Positions 19,173-30,066 of a DNA stretch of 64,000 nucleotides are shown here, one piece after another. Numbering within the stretch: the stretch's first letter is position 1; the number at the start of each line of letters is the position of its first letter. The DNA lies in NCBI RefSeq assembly GCF_004339545.1, contig NZ_SMGD01000014.1, forward strand, positions 1-64,000, read 5' to 3'. A model generated the notes under the pieces. The model searched no databases. It was not told the DNA's origin and saw nothing but the letters and a program-made list of their open reading frames with translations. This DNA is from Celerinatantimonas diazotrophica (lineage in GTDB: Bacteria; Pseudomonadota; Gammaproteobacteria; Enterobacterales; Celerinatantimonadaceae). The position numbers were made by a program, and so were the translations under genes.

Positions 19173-21086
19173 ATGCTATCACCAGGAGCAAAAGTCAAAA
19201 TTCAAAGCTTCGGCCGATTTTTATCGAATATGGTTATGCCTAATATCGGAGCTTTTATTGCGTGGGGTTTTATTACCGCCCTATTTATTAAAACAGGCTG
19301 GATTCCAAATGCTTACCTCGCCAAACTTGTAGGCCCCATGGTGACATATATGTTGCCACTGCTATTGGGTTATACCGGGGGGAAACTGATTGGCGGTGAA
19401 CGAGGAGCAGTTGTCGGAGCCATTGCCACAATGGGGGTTGTCATCGGCACCAACGTTCCTATGTTTTTAGGCGCAATGATTGCAGGCCCTATAGGTGGTT
19501 GGTCCATTAAACATTTTGATCGCTTAGTCGAAGGTAAGATCAAAGCTGGCTTTGAAATGCTAGTGAGTAACTTCTCGGCAGGGATCATCGGAATGATCTT
19601 AGCCATCTTAGGTTATATGGTCTTTGGTCCCATTGTTGAGCACCTTTCAGCATTACTAGCCGCGGGGGTCAACATCTTAGTCGAACATGATCTATTGCCC
19701 CTGACATCGATCTTTGTTGAACCGGCGAAAGTTCTATTCCTGAATAACGCCATCGGGAATGGGATCTTGGTGCCTCTTGGCATTCAGCAAGCGCATTCCT
19801 TAGGACAATCAGCATTCTTCCTAATTGAAGCAAACCCAGGTCCTGGTTTCGGTCTGTTACTGGCTTATTCAGTATTTGGTCGCGGCACAGCGAAACAATC
19901 AGCTCCAGGGGCTTGTATCATTCAATTCTTAGGTGGGATCCACGAAATTTATTTCCCCTATGTGCTGATGAATCCTCGTCTAATTATCGCCATGATCGCA
20001 GGGGGTATGACCGGTGTTTTCACTCTGGTTGCCTTCCATGCTGGTCTAGTCGCACCCGCATCACCAGGTTCGATCATCGCGGTTTTATTAATGACACCAC
20101 AGCACTCATTTGTTGGGGTTATTTTATCAGTCGTTCTCTCTTGCCTTGTTTCATTTACGATTGCATCTCTGCTGTTAAAAACTCAGCGTCAAACTGAAGA
20201 GCAAAGCTTATCTTCTGCTACTGACAAAATGAAAACAATGAAAGCTGAGTCTAAGGGTCAGGATAGCCATAACGAATCCCAAGCGAATGGCTCGGTAGAT
20301 TATGCAAATGTGCAAAAGATTGTCGTCGCATGTGACGCCGGAATGGGCTCTAGTGCAATGGGAGCCGGATTACTACGCAAAAAAATGAAAAATGCCGGCC
20401 TTGATATCAGTGTCACCAATACAGCGATTAACGATCTCCCTAGCGATGTCAATATTGTCATCACACACCGAGACTTAACCAATCGCGCTCGCAAGAGTGC
20501 TCCACAAGCCGAGCATCTGTCACTGACTAATTTCTTAGAAGGGACCTTATATGATGATCTGATTGAGAAACTCAAGCAAGCCCAGAGTAGTGATGCCCCA
20601 GCAGCACACGCAACTCAATCGCCATCAGAAACTCAGGAAGCAGCTCAGGATATTCCATTTAAGTTGACGTTGGATGATGTGAAATTAGGCCTTAAAGCGA
20701 ACAGCAAAGAAGAAGCAATTCGGTTTGCCGGTGAGCAGCTCGCTGCGAGAAATTATATTAAATCTGACTACATTGAAGCGATGCTAGAACGTGAATCGAT
20801 GGTTTCAACCTATCTGGGAGAGTCTATTGCAGTCCCTCACGGCACCATCGAGGCTAAACATCAAGTCCTAAAAACTGGGATTGTGTTCTGCCAGTATCCA
20901 GAAGGGATCCAATGGGGAGATGACCCAGATGATGTTGCCCGTTTGGTTATCGCCATTGCCGCGCAGAACGATGAGCATCTTCAGGTGATATCCGCTGTCA
21001 CCAATGCATTAGATATCAGTGGTGGCATCGATAAATTAGCGACCACTACCGATCCCCAGGAAGTACTAAACATCCTCAACGCCTAA
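19173..21086 (+). CDS. mtlA: Mannitol-specific PTS enzyme IICBA
   Basis: 637 aa, the same size as E. coli MtlA. Membrane IIC domain about 1-340 (start SFGRFLSNMVMPNIGAFIAW, with the FLGGIHEIYFPYVLMNP signature), IIB domain with phospho-Cys387 (VVACDAGMGSSAMGAG), and IIA domain with phospho-His556 (IAVPHGTIEAKH). A Gln/Ala/Ser-rich linker lies between IIB and IIA. It takes up mannitol and phosphorylates it to mannitol 1-phosphate. First gene of mtlADR, preceded by several CRP sites. Confidence 0.97.
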   Translation: MLSPGAKVKIQSFGRFLSNMVMPNIGAFIAWGFITALFIKTGWIPNAYLAKLVGPMVTYMLPLLLGYTGGKLIGGERGAVVGAIATMGVVIGTNVPMFLGAMIAGPIGGWSIKHFDRLVEGKIKAGFEMLVSNFSAGIIGMILAILGYMVFGPIVEHLSALLAAGVNILVEHDLLPLTSIFVEPAKVLFLNNAIGNGILVPLGIQQAHSLGQSAFFLIEANPGPGFGLLLAYSVFGRGTAKQSAPGACIIQFLGGIHEIYFPYVLMNPRLIIAMIAGGMTGVFTLVAFHAGLVAPASPGSIIAVLLMTPQHSFVGVILSVVLSCLVSFTIASLLLKTQRQTEEQSLSSATDKMKTMKAESKGQDSHNESQANGSVDYANVQKIVVACDAGMGSSAMGAGLLRKKMKNAGLDISVTNTAINDLPSDVNIVITHRDLTNRARKSAPQAEHLSLTNFLEGTLYDDLIEKLKQAQSSDAPAAHATQSPSETQEAAQDIPFKLTLDDVKLGLKANSKEEAIRFAGEQLAARNYIKSDYIEAMLERESMVSTYLGESIAVPHGTIEAKHQVLKTGIVFCQYPEGIQWGDDPDDVARLVIAIAAQNDEHLQVISAVTNALDISGGIDKLATTTDPQEVLNILNA

Positions 21087-21168
21087 AGCCAATTAAATCT
21101 TCGGGGATGAATCACTCATCCCCTTTCAAAGTATTGCAACACAATCTTTCTTTCAAAGAGGAAAAATC

Positions 21169-22317
21169 ATGAAAGCTTTACATTTTGGAGCTGGTAACAT
21201 TGGTCGTGGCTTTATTGGTAAATTACTGAGTGAATCAGACATTGAAGTCATTTTTGCTGATGTAAATCAGCCACTGCTTGATACCATTAATCAGCGTAGG
21301 GAATATCCTGTAAAGGTAGTTGGCACGCACACCAAAACAGATATCGTCACTAATGTCTCGGCTATTAATTCAACCAGTAACGAATTAATTAAGATGATCG
21401 AGAATGTTGATCTGATTACCACAGCTGTCGGACCAACCGTTCTTGATATCATTGCCAAACCATTAGCACAAGGCCTCACTCAGCGTCTTGCGAACAACGA
21501 CCATCCCATCAATATCATCGCCTGCGAAAACATGGTTAAAGGAACCAGCTATCTAAAAGAAGAAATTTTTAAATATCTGTCCGATGAAGCTAAACCTGGC
21601 ATCGAAAAACAGGTCGGGTTTGTCGATTCGGCCGTAGACCGTATTGTTCCTCCCGCCGAATCAGATGATCCGCTAGAAGTGATAGTGGAAGAGTTTTCAG
21701 AGTGGATTGTCGATCAAACTCAGTTCAAAGGCGCTATTCCAGATATTGCTGGAATGGAACTGACGGACAACCTAATTGCCTTTGTCGAACGTAAATTATT
21801 TACGTTAAATACTGGCCACGCCGCTACCGCCTATCTGGGGTCCTTAAATGGCTATCAAACGATCCTTGAAGCAATCCACGATGATGTCATCAAAACACAT
21901 GTCAAACAAACCATGCAGGAAAGCGGTGAAGTCCTAATATTGCGTTATGGTTTTGACCGCAACGCCCATCAAGCATATATTGAGAAAATTCTGAATCGAT
22001 TTGCTAATCCGTATCTAAACGATAATATAAACCGGGTAGGGCGTCAGCCTCTTCGTAAACTGAGTTTTTCAGACCGGCTGATTAAACCTCTGTTAGGGAC
22101 CATTGAATACAATGTTGCAAACGATCACCTCATTGAAGTGATTGCATCTGCATTGTTATTTAGAAACAATGATGATCCGCAAGCAGTTGAACTTGAGCAA
22201 AGTATTGCCGATCAATGTATAGAAGCTACATTAGTGAAATACACTGGGCTTGATAGTCATAGTAGTGAAGCCAAACGCATTATTCAGGCTTATGAACGAT
22301 TAAAAGCTAAACAATAA
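21169..22317 (+). CDS. mtlD: Mannitol-1-phosphate 5-dehydrogenase
   Basis: 382 aa, the normal length. N-terminal Rossmann motif ([16 protein letters not shown]) and the long-chain mannitol dehydrogenase signature in [12 protein letters not shown] and [10 protein letters not shown]. Oxidises mannitol 1-phosphate to fructose 6-phosphate with NAD. Second gene of mtlADR. Confidence 0.97.
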   Translation: MKALHFGAGNIGRGFIGKLLSESDIEVIFADVNQPLLDTINQRREYPVKVVGTHTKTDIVTNVSAINSTSNELIKMIENVDLITTAVGPTVLDIIAKPLAQGLTQRLANNDHPINIIACENMVKGTSYLKEEIFKYLSDEAKPGIEKQVGFVDSAVDRIVPPAESDDPLEVIVEEFSEWIVDQTQFKGAIPDIAGMELTDNLIAFVERKLFTLNTGHAATAYLGSLNGYQTILEAIHDDVIKTHVKQTMQESGEVLILRYGFDRNAHQAYIEKILNRFANPYLNDNINRVGRQPLRKLSFSDRLIKPLLGTIEYNVANDHLIEVIASALLFRNNDDPQAVELEQSIADQCIEATLVKYTGLDSHSSEAKRIIQAYERLKAKQ

Positions 22318-22322
22318 TTAAA

Positions 22323-22883
22323 ATGATAGTGGATGCAGTAAATATGGCCGAGTGGATTGATGATTCGGAAATTCTAGAGAAGTTAAATCAAACTCGCTCA
22401 GTCAGAGGTTTTATGCTCAAAGCCTTGGAGTTTATCGAACAAAGCATCGCCGACTTGGTCGAAAGAGTTTTTCAAAAAGACGACTATGCGGTCAAATACG
22501 CAGTCACACCTCTGCTGAAAAGTTCTGGACCACTGGGCGATGTGAGTGTTCGGCTCAAGCTGATCTTCGGTTTAGGCATCATCTCCAAAGAAGTCTATCA
22601 GGACATTGAGTTAATGGCATCGCTGCGCGATCAGTTAAACAATGATCCTCAAGAATATCAGTTTAGCGATGAAGTACTGGTTAACGAGCTAAAAAAACTT
22701 CACACACTGAGTGATGTTTCTCGAGCACAGTTAGCTAATATTATTCCTTTGGAAGAGATAGCACCATCTAACCAGACCATTTATCAAGCACAGCAAGAAA
22801 AAGTTATCCATTCCATCTGGATTTTAAGTGTTATCACACTTTATCAATCGCTACATCCAAGCAATAGCCTGTTAAAGGACTAA
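22323..22883 (+). CDS. mtlR: Mannitol operon repressor MtlR
   Basis: 186 aa from 22323; a start at 22344 (MAEWIDD) is also possible. The core matches MtlR: VFQKDDYAVKYAVTPLL and GPLGDVSVRLKLIFGLG. MtlR dampens mtl expression; the proteins lack a classical helix-turn-helix and how they act is not fully clear. It begins five bases after the mtlD stop codon and is followed by a terminator. Confidence 0.93.
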   Translation: MIVDAVNMAEWIDDSEILEKLNQTRSVRGFMLKALEFIEQSIADLVERVFQKDDYAVKYAVTPLLKSSGPLGDVSVRLKLIFGLGIISKEVYQDIELMASLRDQLNNDPQEYQFSDEVLVNELKKLHTLSDVSRAQLANIIPLEEIAPSNQTIYQAQQEKVIHSIWILSVITLYQSLHPSNSLLKD

Positions 22884-22886
22884 TAA

Positions 22887-22918
22887 AAAGCCTTTACCCT
22901 TGCAGGTAAAGGCTTTCT
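22887..22918 (+). terminator. Terminator of mtlADR
   Basis: A 12-base-pair perfect stem (AAAGCCTTTACC / GGTAAAGGCTTT, loop CTTGCA) at 22887-22916, right after the mtlR stop codon. The reverse orientation, reading out of cyoE, ends in TTTTATTA, so it may serve both convergent operons. Confidence 0.9.
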
Positions 22919-22939
22919 CATCGCATAAATGATGAAGAA

Positions 22940-23827
22940 CTAAATTGAGGCTACCGCAACAGGGCCAATATGAGAGTCGACCGCCATTGCAACACTCAAG
23001 GCAGTGATAATAAAAATTGAAGCGAAGAATACTTGCCGAGCCCAAGCCACATCATCATTATTTTTCCGATAGCCTTTAATAGCCATGTGTAACCACCACA
23101 CACTGGTCGCCACCGCAACGGCTAAATAACCAAATCCGACATAACCGGAAAAGCTCAGCATAACGGCTGCAAAAGCAAAGGCAATAATATAACCGACAAT
23201 ATGGCTTTTAGCATGATGAATCCCGTGGACAACCGGCAGCACTGGAATATTCGCAGCTTCGTAATCTTTGTAGCGAAAAATAGCAATCGCATACGAGTGC
23301 GGCATCTGCCACAAGCTAAACATCACCAATAAAATCAAAGCACCAGTATCAAACTGCCCCGCTACGGCACAATACCCCACAACCGGAGGCACCGCGCCCG
23401 AAAGGCTACCAACAAGTGTCCCGTAGACTGAGTGACGTTTCATATATAGGCTATAAACGCCGACATAGATGACAAAACCAAATGCGGCAAACGCCACGGC
23501 CACCCAGTTGGTCCAGACAGCCAGCGTAACAAATCCAGCAATCCCCAAAACACAAGCATGAGAAAGTGTCTGAGCGACCGAAATCACCCCCGTCACCGTC
23601 ACCCGGTTTTTGGTTCGCTCCATGCGGCTATCAATATCACGATCAATATAGTTATTGAACGCACAGCCGGATGCCACAATCAGTGATAGACCTATCACCG
23701 TTGCAGTAAACAAGGCCAAGTTAAATTGCCCCTGCGCAGCCAGAAAGTAACCCCCAATAGTAGCCACGAGATTACCAAAAATAATCCCAGGCTTAACTAC
23801 TAGTAAATATCGCTTCAATTTCAACAC
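22940..23827 (-). CDS. cyoE: Protohaem IX farnesyltransferase (haem O synthase)
   Basis: 295 aa. UbiA-family membrane prenyltransferase with about nine helices; the substrate-binding motif [18 protein letters not shown] is intact. It adds a farnesyl group to haem B to make haem O for the bo3 oxidase. Last gene of cyoABCDE, 11 bases after cyoD. Confidence 0.95.
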   Translation of the reverse strand: MLKLKRYLLVVKPGIIFGNLVATIGGYFLAAQGQFNLALFTATVIGLSLIVASGCAFNNYIDRDIDSRMERTKNRVTVTGVISVAQTLSHACVLGIAGFVTLAVWTNWVAVAFAAFGFVIYVGVYSLYMKRHSVYGTLVGSLSGAVPPVVGYCAVAGQFDTGALILLVMFSLWQMPHSYAIAIFRYKDYEAANIPVLPVVHGIHHAKSHIVGYIIAFAFAAVMLSFSGYVGFGYLAVAVATSVWWLHMAIKGYRKNNDDVAWARQVFFASIFIITALSVAMAVDSHIGPVAVASI

Positions 23828-23838
23828 ACTAAAACCTG

Positions 23839-24159
23839 CTAAAACATCATCAGGTCATTGGCACTGTAGATAATCCACAAAGACAGGCCAACCACCAGCC
23901 CGATAATTAGCGCGCTGAATAAAAAAGAAATTGTATTCAAACGGCCAGTTTCGGTCGTGAAATTAAGATGCAAAAAGTATTTTAAATGCACCACTATTTG
24001 AACCACAGCAAAGGCAAAGATGGTATAGAGAGTGGCCACCTTAGACATGCTAAGATTCATCACCAAATAAAAAGGAATAACGGTCAGGATCACGGCCAGC
24101 ACAAAACCAACTAAATAAGATTTGTAGCTACCGTGATCTGCATTGTGTTCGTGATCCAT
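23839..24159 (-). CDS. cyoD: Cytochrome bo3 oxidase subunit IV
   Basis: 106 aa from the ATG at 24159 ([18 protein letters not shown]), which overlaps the cyoC stop codon (TAATG). An upstream in-frame ATG would overlap cyoC by 45 bases and add unsupported sequence. Three membrane helices. Accessory subunit needed for assembly of the copper site in CyoB. Confidence 0.93.
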   Translation of the reverse strand: MDHEHNADHGSYKSYLVGFVLAVILTVIPFYLVMNLSMSKVATLYTIFAFAVVQIVVHLKYFLHLNFTTETGRLNTISFLFSALIIGLVVGLSLWIIYSANDLMMF

Positions 24160-24770
24160 TACAAGGCCCCCATCAGATAAACCACAGTAAAGACACAGAT
24201 CCAAACAATATCAAGGAAGTGCCAGAACAAGCTTAAACAGCTTAACCGAGTCATTGAACGACCGGTTAGTCCACACCGTCCAACTTCGATCATGGTCGCA
24301 ATCATCCACAATAGCCCCACGGTTACATGCAAACCATGCATTCCAACCAGTGCAAAGAAGGCAGATAAAAACGCACTCCGCGATGGCCCAAAACCGTCGA
24401 TGATCAAATGGTGAAATTCATATAGCTCCATACCAATGAACACAGCACCAAGCATAAATGTTACAACCAGCCAAAATAAAACACCGGCAGGTTTTCTGGC
24501 ATGGGCACTGACCATCGCAAAGCCGTATGTAATACTACTGAGCAACAGCGCAAAGGTTTCGACTAAAACAAATTTTAATTCAAAAATATCTTTGCCCGAT
24601 GGACCACCATCCACATTCGGATAGAGAACCGCGTAGGTTGCAAAAACTGATGCGAACAACAAACAGTCTGTCATTAGATAGAGCCAGAAACCTAACTTAG
24701 CAGTCTGGTCACCATCATGATGTTCTTCATGGGCTTCATGCCCATGAGTATTTATTGATTGTGATGTCAT
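24159..24770 (-). CDS. cyoC: Cytochrome bo3 oxidase subunit III
   Basis: 203 aa with five membrane helices, the short form of subunit III typical of ubiquinol oxidases. [19 protein letters not shown] and the C-terminal [15 protein letters not shown] are the family signatures. Its stop codon overlaps the cyoD start codon. Part of cyoABCDE. Confidence 0.95.
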   Translation of the reverse strand: MTSQSINTHGHEAHEEHHDGDQTAKLGFWLYLMTDCLLFASVFATYAVLYPNVDGGPSGKDIFELKFVLVETFALLLSSITYGFAMVSAHARKPAGVLFWLVVTFMLGAVFIGMELYEFHHLIIDGFGPSRSAFLSAFFALVGMHGLHVTVGLLWMIATMIEVGRCGLTGRSMTRLSCLSLFWHFLDIVWICVFTVVYLMGAL

Positions 24771-24800
24771 TATTTATCTCTCACCTATCTCACAACAAGC

Positions 24801-26795
24801 TTACGCGTTAGCCTGACTTAGACCCGCCTGATGAACTTTCTTAAGATGAGCGGATTCAATCGCTTCGATCTCTTCAGGTTGCACATAGTAGTCTTTATCA
24901 TTGCTATAGGCTCTGCTCAGGAAGCTGCCGACAATCCCTAAGAAACCTACAATAGCTAACCACCAGATGTGCCAAATCATGGCAAAACCAAAGACCGTTG
25001 CCGCAATCCCAAGCAGCACACCATACGGCGTATTTTTCGGCATATGAATGGGTTCATACTTCTCAGGTTTTTTATAAGCTGTGCCATGTTCTTTTTGCCA
25101 CTCAAACTCATCGATATCATGAATTTCAGGCAATTTAGCAAAGTTATAAAATGGTGGTGGTGATGATAATGACCATTCCAAAGTACGGCCCTGCCATGCA
25201 TCACCAGTTTCATCACGATTTTCATTGCGCTGTTTATAGCTGACATAGAACATCGCCAACTGATGCAGAATACCGAACAAAATCAAAAACGCACCGACAC
25301 AAGCGATAAGTAACCAAGGCGTCCATTCAGGATTGTTGGTATGGTTCAGACGGCGAGTCATTCCCAAGAAACCCAGAACATACAGCGGCACAAAAGCAAC
25401 ATAGAAACCAACCAGCCAGAGCCAAAAGGCTCGGCGACCCAGTTTTTCATTGAGTTTGAAACCGAATGCTTTCGGGAACCAGTAAGAAACACCAGCGAAA
25501 TAACCAAAGACCGCACCACCGATAAGCGTATTATGGAAGTGAGCAATCAAGAACAGACTGTTATGTAACAAGAAGTCAGCACCAGGAACAGCCAGCAACA
25601 CCCCTGTCATCCCCCCGATGGTAAAGGTCACCATAAAGCCAAGCGTCCAAAACATAGGAGTCGCAAAACGAATGCGTCCGCGATACATGGTAAAGAGCCA
25701 GTTAAATAGCTTGACCCCTGTCGGCACCGCGATAATCATCGTCATCACCCCGAAGAAGGCATTGACGTTAGCCCCAGACCCCATCGTAAAGAAGTGGTGT
25801 AACCAAACAATAAAGCCTAAAAGAGCAATGGCGCCTGTAGCCCATATCATTGAGTTATAACCAAACAACCGTTTCCCGGAGAAGGTCGGAACGACCTCGG
25901 AGTACACCCCGAAAGCGGGTAATATCAGGATATAAACCTCCGGATGCCCCCATGCCCAGAACAAGTTGATATACATCATCGAGTTCCCTCCACCACTGTT
26001 GGTGAAGAAGTGGAAATCAAGGTAGCGATCTAAGGTCAGCATTCCCAATGCACCGGTTAAAATAGGGAAAGAAGCAACCACTAATACATTCGCCCAGGTA
26101 CATGACCACGTAAAAATAGGCATCTGCATCAATTTCATACCCGGTGCACGCATCTTCATGACGGTAACTAAGAAGTTCACCCCTGTCAGCGTCGTCCCGA
26201 TCCCGGATATTTGCAAGGCCCAAATATAATAATCGACCCCCACTCCGGGACTATAGGTAAGCTCTGAGAGCGGCGGATAAGCAGTCCACCCAGTTTTCGC
26301 AAATTCACCAACCCCTAGTGATAAGTTAACCAGAATCACACCGGCAACAAAGAGGTAGAAACTCACTGAGTTTAAAAATGGGAATGCCACATCACGAGCC
26401 CCAATCTGAATTGGCAACACAATGTTCATCAGTCCAATCATCATTGGCATTGCCATGAAGATAATCATAATGACACCATGAGCACTGAAGATCTGGTCAT
26501 AGTGATGAGGAGGCAGGTAACCGTGTGCGCCTCCAGTGGCGACCGCCAATTGGGTTCGCATCATGATTGCATCGGCAAAACCACGGATCAGCATCACAAA
26601 TGCAACAACGATATACATCACACCGATACGTTTGTGATCCACTGTCGTTAACCAATTACGCCACAGGATTCCCCATTTTTTGTAATAAGTGATCGCCGCT
26701 AGCAACGCAATCCCGAGAAGGGCAACGACACTCAAGGTTCCCATGACAATCGGAACGTTCCATGGGATCGAATCTATCGTCAATTTTCCGAACAT
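24801..26795 (-). CDS. cyoB: Cytochrome bo3 oxidase subunit I
   Basis: 664 aa, like E. coli CyoB (663). Catalytic subunit with the haem-copper centre: haem ligands and Cu-B histidines are present in [32 protein letters not shown] and [11 protein letters not shown]. Fifteen membrane helices expected. Reduces oxygen to water with electrons from ubiquinol and pumps protons. The gene starts five bases after the cyoA stop codon. Confidence 0.97.
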   Translation of the reverse strand: MFGKLTIDSIPWNVPIVMGTLSVVALLGIALLAAITYYKKWGILWRNWLTTVDHKRIGVMYIVVAFVMLIRGFADAIMMRTQLAVATGGAHGYLPPHHYDQIFSAHGVIMIIFMAMPMMIGLMNIVLPIQIGARDVAFPFLNSVSFYLFVAGVILVNLSLGVGEFAKTGWTAYPPLSELTYSPGVGVDYYIWALQISGIGTTLTGVNFLVTVMKMRAPGMKLMQMPIFTWSCTWANVLVVASFPILTGALGMLTLDRYLDFHFFTNSGGGNSMMYINLFWAWGHPEVYILILPAFGVYSEVVPTFSGKRLFGYNSMIWATGAIALLGFIVWLHHFFTMGSGANVNAFFGVMTMIIAVPTGVKLFNWLFTMYRGRIRFATPMFWTLGFMVTFTIGGMTGVLLAVPGADFLLHNSLFLIAHFHNTLIGGAVFGYFAGVSYWFPKAFGFKLNEKLGRRAFWLWLVGFYVAFVPLYVLGFLGMTRRLNHTNNPEWTPWLLIACVGAFLILFGILHQLAMFYVSYKQRNENRDETGDAWQGRTLEWSLSSPPPFYNFAKLPEIHDIDEFEWQKEHGTAYKKPEKYEPIHMPKNTPYGVLLGIAATVFGFAMIWHIWWLAIVGFLGIVGSFLSRAYSNDKDYYVQPEEIEAIESAHLKKVHQAGLSQANA

Positions 26796-26800
26796 CGTGA

Positions 26801-27763
26801 TTACTCCTTAGTTGCCGATTCACTGGCAGATGACATGTCACTCGACATCGCGCCATGAGCACTGTGAACAGTTGCCTTCATATGATCTAGACCATTTTTC
26901 TTAGACATGTTCATATGCATATACTGATGAACAATCTGCTCAAACATTTTCGGTTTAACATGCGAAAAATATTCAACAGGATTGTTTTCTGATGGTTTAA
27001 TGAGCTGCTTGTAAGTTGCATCATCTAACACTTTGCTAGATTGACGAACTTTCGAAACCCATTGATCAAATCCAGCTTGGGTTGGTGTGGCAGTCACTTT
27101 AAATTTCATCCCCGTGAAACCTGCACCACTATAGTTTGAAGACATACCATCAAACGTACCCGCTTGGTTAGCGATCAGATGTAGCTTGGTTTCCATCATT
27201 GCCATAGAGTAAATCTGGCTCCCCAACTGAGGGATAAAAAATGAATTCATCACAGACTGTGATGTAATACGGAAACTAATCTGGGTATCTTTGGGAATGA
27301 CCAGTCGGTTAACAGTTGCAATCCCCTGCTTGGGATAAATAAACAACCATTTCCAGTCCATTGAAACAGCTTGAACTTCAAGGGTTGGCGTACCAGGTTT
27401 CACATCAAGAGGCTGATAAGGATCGAGCCGATGAGTCGAAACCCAGGTAATAATACCCAAAATGATAACGATGACGATGGGGATCCCCCAACAGAACATT
27501 TCAATTTTTACTGAATGGTCCCATTTGGGTTCATAACGAGCATTCGGATTAGACGCTCGATACTTATAGGCAAAAACTAACGTCATAATAATGACTGGAA
27601 TAACAACCAGTAACATTAAACCGAGCGCAGTTAATATAAGATGTTTTTCTTCAATCCCTACTTGCCCTTTTGGATCGAGAATTCCGCTTTGACACCCTGT
27701 CAGTAAAGCGATCATTCCGATAAACAGCAATCGGTAGAGCTTAAGAAAGATTCCTCTTCTCAT
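26801..27763 (-). CDS. cyoA: Cytochrome bo3 oxidase subunit II
   Basis: 320 aa from the Met at 27763 ([14 protein letters not shown]); the frame begins 11 codons earlier and MNRKG is an alternative. Lipobox LTGC, then two membrane helices and a periplasmic cupredoxin domain ([36 protein letters not shown]). No Cu-A ligands, as expected for a quinol oxidase. The Met/His-rich C-terminal tail also occurs in E. coli CyoA. First gene of cyoABCDE. Confidence 0.95.
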   Translation of the reverse strand: MRRGIFLKLYRLLFIGMIALLTGCQSGILDPKGQVGIEEKHLILTALGLMLLVVIPVIIMTLVFAYKYRASNPNARYEPKWDHSVKIEMFCWGIPIVIVIILGIITWVSTHRLDPYQPLDVKPGTPTLEVQAVSMDWKWLFIYPKQGIATVNRLVIPKDTQISFRITSQSVMNSFFIPQLGSQIYSMAMMETKLHLIANQAGTFDGMSSNYSGAGFTGMKFKVTATPTQAGFDQWVSKVRQSSKVLDDATYKQLIKPSENNPVEYFSHVKPKMFEQIVHQYMHMNMSKKNGLDHMKATVHSAHGAMSSDMSSASESATKE

Positions 27764-28079
27764 GATACGACCCTTGCGATTCATAAAAGCTTGCACAATT
27801 CTCTAAAATTGAAGCGTTATTGTGAACAATTAAGCAACTTAACTGGCATTAATTTCACACACCAAGAACAAGTGTATAAATTGAGTAACACATATACATT
27901 TTTGTAAACAATACTATAACATTTTCCTCATGACGATCTATCCTCGTGACGAAAAGTGTGGCAGCTATATCCAAATCGACAAAAAAATGGCTGAATCTTG
28001 AGCAATCCACTCTCAAACAAGCTCATTTATCGACGAATAATTTTATCAACAAGCAGTACAACTATAGACCATAAAAAAC
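27764..28079. other. cyo upstream region
   Basis: About 315 bases holding the cyoABCDE promoter, A/T-rich. I could not assign the -35 and -10 boxes, nor a clear ArcA, FNR or CRP site. Confidence 0.4.
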
Positions 28080-28117
28080 AAAGCGGCCTTCCGCAGCTAT
28101 GCAGAAGTCCGCTTTTT
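28080..28117 (-). terminator. Terminator downstream of the nitroreductase
   Basis: Interrupted stem: AAAGCGG, CTTC and GCA pair with TGC, GAAG and CCGCTTT around a GCTA loop, with two single mismatches. On the minus strand it is followed by TTTGTTTTTT, placing it 64 bases past the nitroreductase stop codon. Confidence 0.8.
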
Positions 28118-28180
28118 ATACAATTGAGTTATATCGATGAGCTATATGAATCTTTATTTAGAATATTGATAAATTCAATA

Positions 28181-28837
28181 CTAAATAAAATCAAATACTT
28201 GTTCTTTAGATAAACGGGATTTAGGTAATTGAGCGTTAAAGTCTTTATCGCTGTGATACCCCAAAGAAACCACTACAATACTGGTCAGATCGCGCTCATT
28301 CAAACCTAACTCTTGATCAAGGGCTGCAAAATCAATGCCTTCCATTGGTGTTGCATCAATCCCCAGCAGTGCTGCATGAGTCAGCAGACATCCTAAAGCG
28401 ATATAAGTTTGTTTTTCCATCCACGACTGCAAGTCTTTGCTTTTAAAGATATGTTGATGGACATATCCTACACGAGTGGCATGCCCTTTGAGTCGCGCTT
28501 GGTCATTCGCATAACGACCATCTGCCTGTTCTTTTTCTAAAACCGCGTCCAGATGCACACGGTCCATATTGGTGCGAGTACACAAAACGACAACATGCGA
28601 TGCATCGTTGATTTTGCTTGCATTATACGCCGCTACTCCGCTCGCCCCGGCGGCTGCAATCCGCTGTTTACCAGCATCATCACTGGCCAGCACAAAATGC
28701 CATGGCTGAGAATTCACAGAAGAGGGGGCAAGACGTAAACTTTCAACGAGTTGCTCGATCTGCTCAGCTGGAATCTTCTTGTTACTATCATATGCTTTGG
28801 TTGTATAACGTTGACTTGCAAAATCGACTGGATTCAT
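28181..28837 (-). CDS. NfsB-type NAD(P)H nitroreductase
   Basis: 218 aa, the length of E. coli NfsB (217). FMN-binding nitroreductase fold with the family landmarks RYTTKAYDSNKKIP at the start, LAPSSVNSQPWHF, and a C-terminal VVVSLGYHSDKDFNAQLPKSR. It reduces nitroaromatics and probably quinones or other electron acceptors. Monocistronic with its own terminator; the monooxygenase gene lies 50 bases upstream on the same strand, so the two may be co-transcribed. Confidence 0.9.
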   Translation of the reverse strand: MNPVDFASQRYTTKAYDSNKKIPAEQIEQLVESLRLAPSSVNSQPWHFVLASDDAGKQRIAAAGASGVAAYNASKINDASHVVVLCTRTNMDRVHLDAVLEKEQADGRYANDQARLKGHATRVGYVHQHIFKSKDLQSWMEKQTYIALGCLLTHAALLGIDATPMEGIDFAALDQELGLNERDLTSIVVVSLGYHSDKDFNAQLPKSRLSKEQVFDFI

Positions 28838-28889
28838 CTGTAACTCCTTATATTAAATAGCTAGCACGGCAATGAGCTAACCATCATGA

Positions 28890-29198
28890 TTAATAAATTG
28901 GTGAGAACACTCGCACGAGCAAAGGTTCGGCCAGCAGCGGTTCGATAGTTTTTACCAGGTTGAGGAAATAATCGGTCTGACCATGCTTGTCCAACGCTGC
29001 CTGATCGCGCCAAATCTCGTCCATTAAGAACTGATTAGGATCGCTTTGATCGACATGAAATTGGTATCCCAGACAACCGTCTTCTTGGCGAACTTTATCG
29101 ATAATTTGGATAAACGCCTGTTTGAGTGCATCACGTTGACCTTCTTTAGCATGAGCCAAGGCTATCACTCGGATTGTATCATTAGGAGCAAGTAACAT
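28890..29198 (-). CDS. Antibiotic biosynthesis monooxygenase (ABM) domain protein
   Basis: 102 aa, a single ABM/dimeric alpha-beta barrel domain: VIALAHAKEGQRDALKQAF at the start, GCLGYQFHVDQSDPNQFLM and EIWRDQAALDKHG in the middle. Proteins of this kind include quinol monooxygenase YgiN and small reactive-aldehyde or quinone detoxifying enzymes. Same strand as, and just upstream of, the nitroreductase, so a shared role in quinone or nitro-compound detoxification is plausible. Confidence 0.85.
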   Translation of the reverse strand: MLLAPNDTIRVIALAHAKEGQRDALKQAFIQIIDKVRQEDGCLGYQFHVDQSDPNQFLMDEIWRDQAALDKHGQTDYFLNLVKTIEPLLAEPLLVRVFSPIY

Positions 29199-29391
29199 TT
29201 TGATTCCTCTGTCAGTATGAAAGACTAGCTAAGCAATAAAATAGGTAGGTATATAATCATCATAAATGATTGGTTAATACAAGCAAACACTATGACGGAG
29301 ATAACTAAGACGCGAATTCCATCACCTTAGAATTTATAATCCGTGATACCATCAATCAGTGCGTGTGTTATTTCATTTAAAGGATCGTTTA

Positions 29392-30066
29392 ATGACCACT
29401 CTTAATTACGCAAAATATATTGACCATACTCTGTTAGCGATGGATGCCACCATTGATGACATCACAACCCTCTGCCAACAAGCCATTCAATACGGTTTCT
29501 ACTCGGTGTGTGTCAACAGTGGGTATGTCCCTTTGGCAAAAGAGCAGTTACAAAATAGTGATGTGAAAGTATGTTCAGTGGTGGGATTTCCACTTGGCGC
29601 TTGTTTAAGCGCAGTTAAAGCCTTTGAAACGACTCAGGCAATCGCCGCAGGAGCCGATGAGATCGATATGGTCCTCAATGTCGGTTGGCTCAAAAGTGGC
29701 CATTTTGATGATGTCAAAGCAGATATTGCAAGCGTTAAACAAAGCTGTAACGACACGCCATTGAAAGTGATTTTAGAAACATGCTTGCTCAGCGATGACC
29801 AAATTATTAAAGCCTGTCAGATTTGTACCGAGCTGGACGTCGCTTTTGTCAAAACCTCTACTGGTTTTAGTAAGGGCGGTGCCACCATTGAAGCTGTCAA
29901 ACTGATGCGGCAAAATGTGCCGGCATCGATGGGAGTAAAAGCCTCAGGAGGTGTTCGCACTCAACAAAGTGCACAACAGATGATCGCTGCTGGCGCCACT
30001 CGGTTAGGAACCAGTGCATCAATTGCTATTGTGACCGCCACCCCTGATGAATCGCAAGGTTACTAA
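29392..30066 (+). CDS. deoC: Deoxyribose-phosphate aldolase
   Basis: 224 aa from the ATG at 29392 (MTTLNYAKYIDHTLLAMDAT); an upstream in-frame start at 29359 adds 11 residues lacking family support. TIM-barrel class I aldolase; the Schiff-base Lys is in VAFVKTSTGFSKGGAT and the second Lys in MGVKASGG. Cleaves 2-deoxyribose 5-phosphate to glyceraldehyde 3-phosphate and acetaldehyde. Stands alone, without deoA, deoB or deoD. The stop codon overlaps that of the convergent dsbD. Confidence 0.95.
   Translation: MTTLNYAKYIDHTLLAMDATIDDITTLCQQAIQYGFYSVCVNSGYVPLAKEQLQNSDVKVCSVVGFPLGACLSAVKAFETTQAIAAGADEIDMVLNVGWLKSGHFDDVKADIASVKQSCNDTPLKVILETCLLSDDQIIKACQICTELDVAFVKTSTGFSKGGATIEAVKLMRQNVPASMGVKASGGVRTQQSAQQMIAAGATRLGTSASIAIVTATPDESQGY

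Noticed and set aside
27998-28213. 71-codon plus-strand frame
   Set aside because: It crosses the nitroreductase terminator and the end of that gene; not a real gene.
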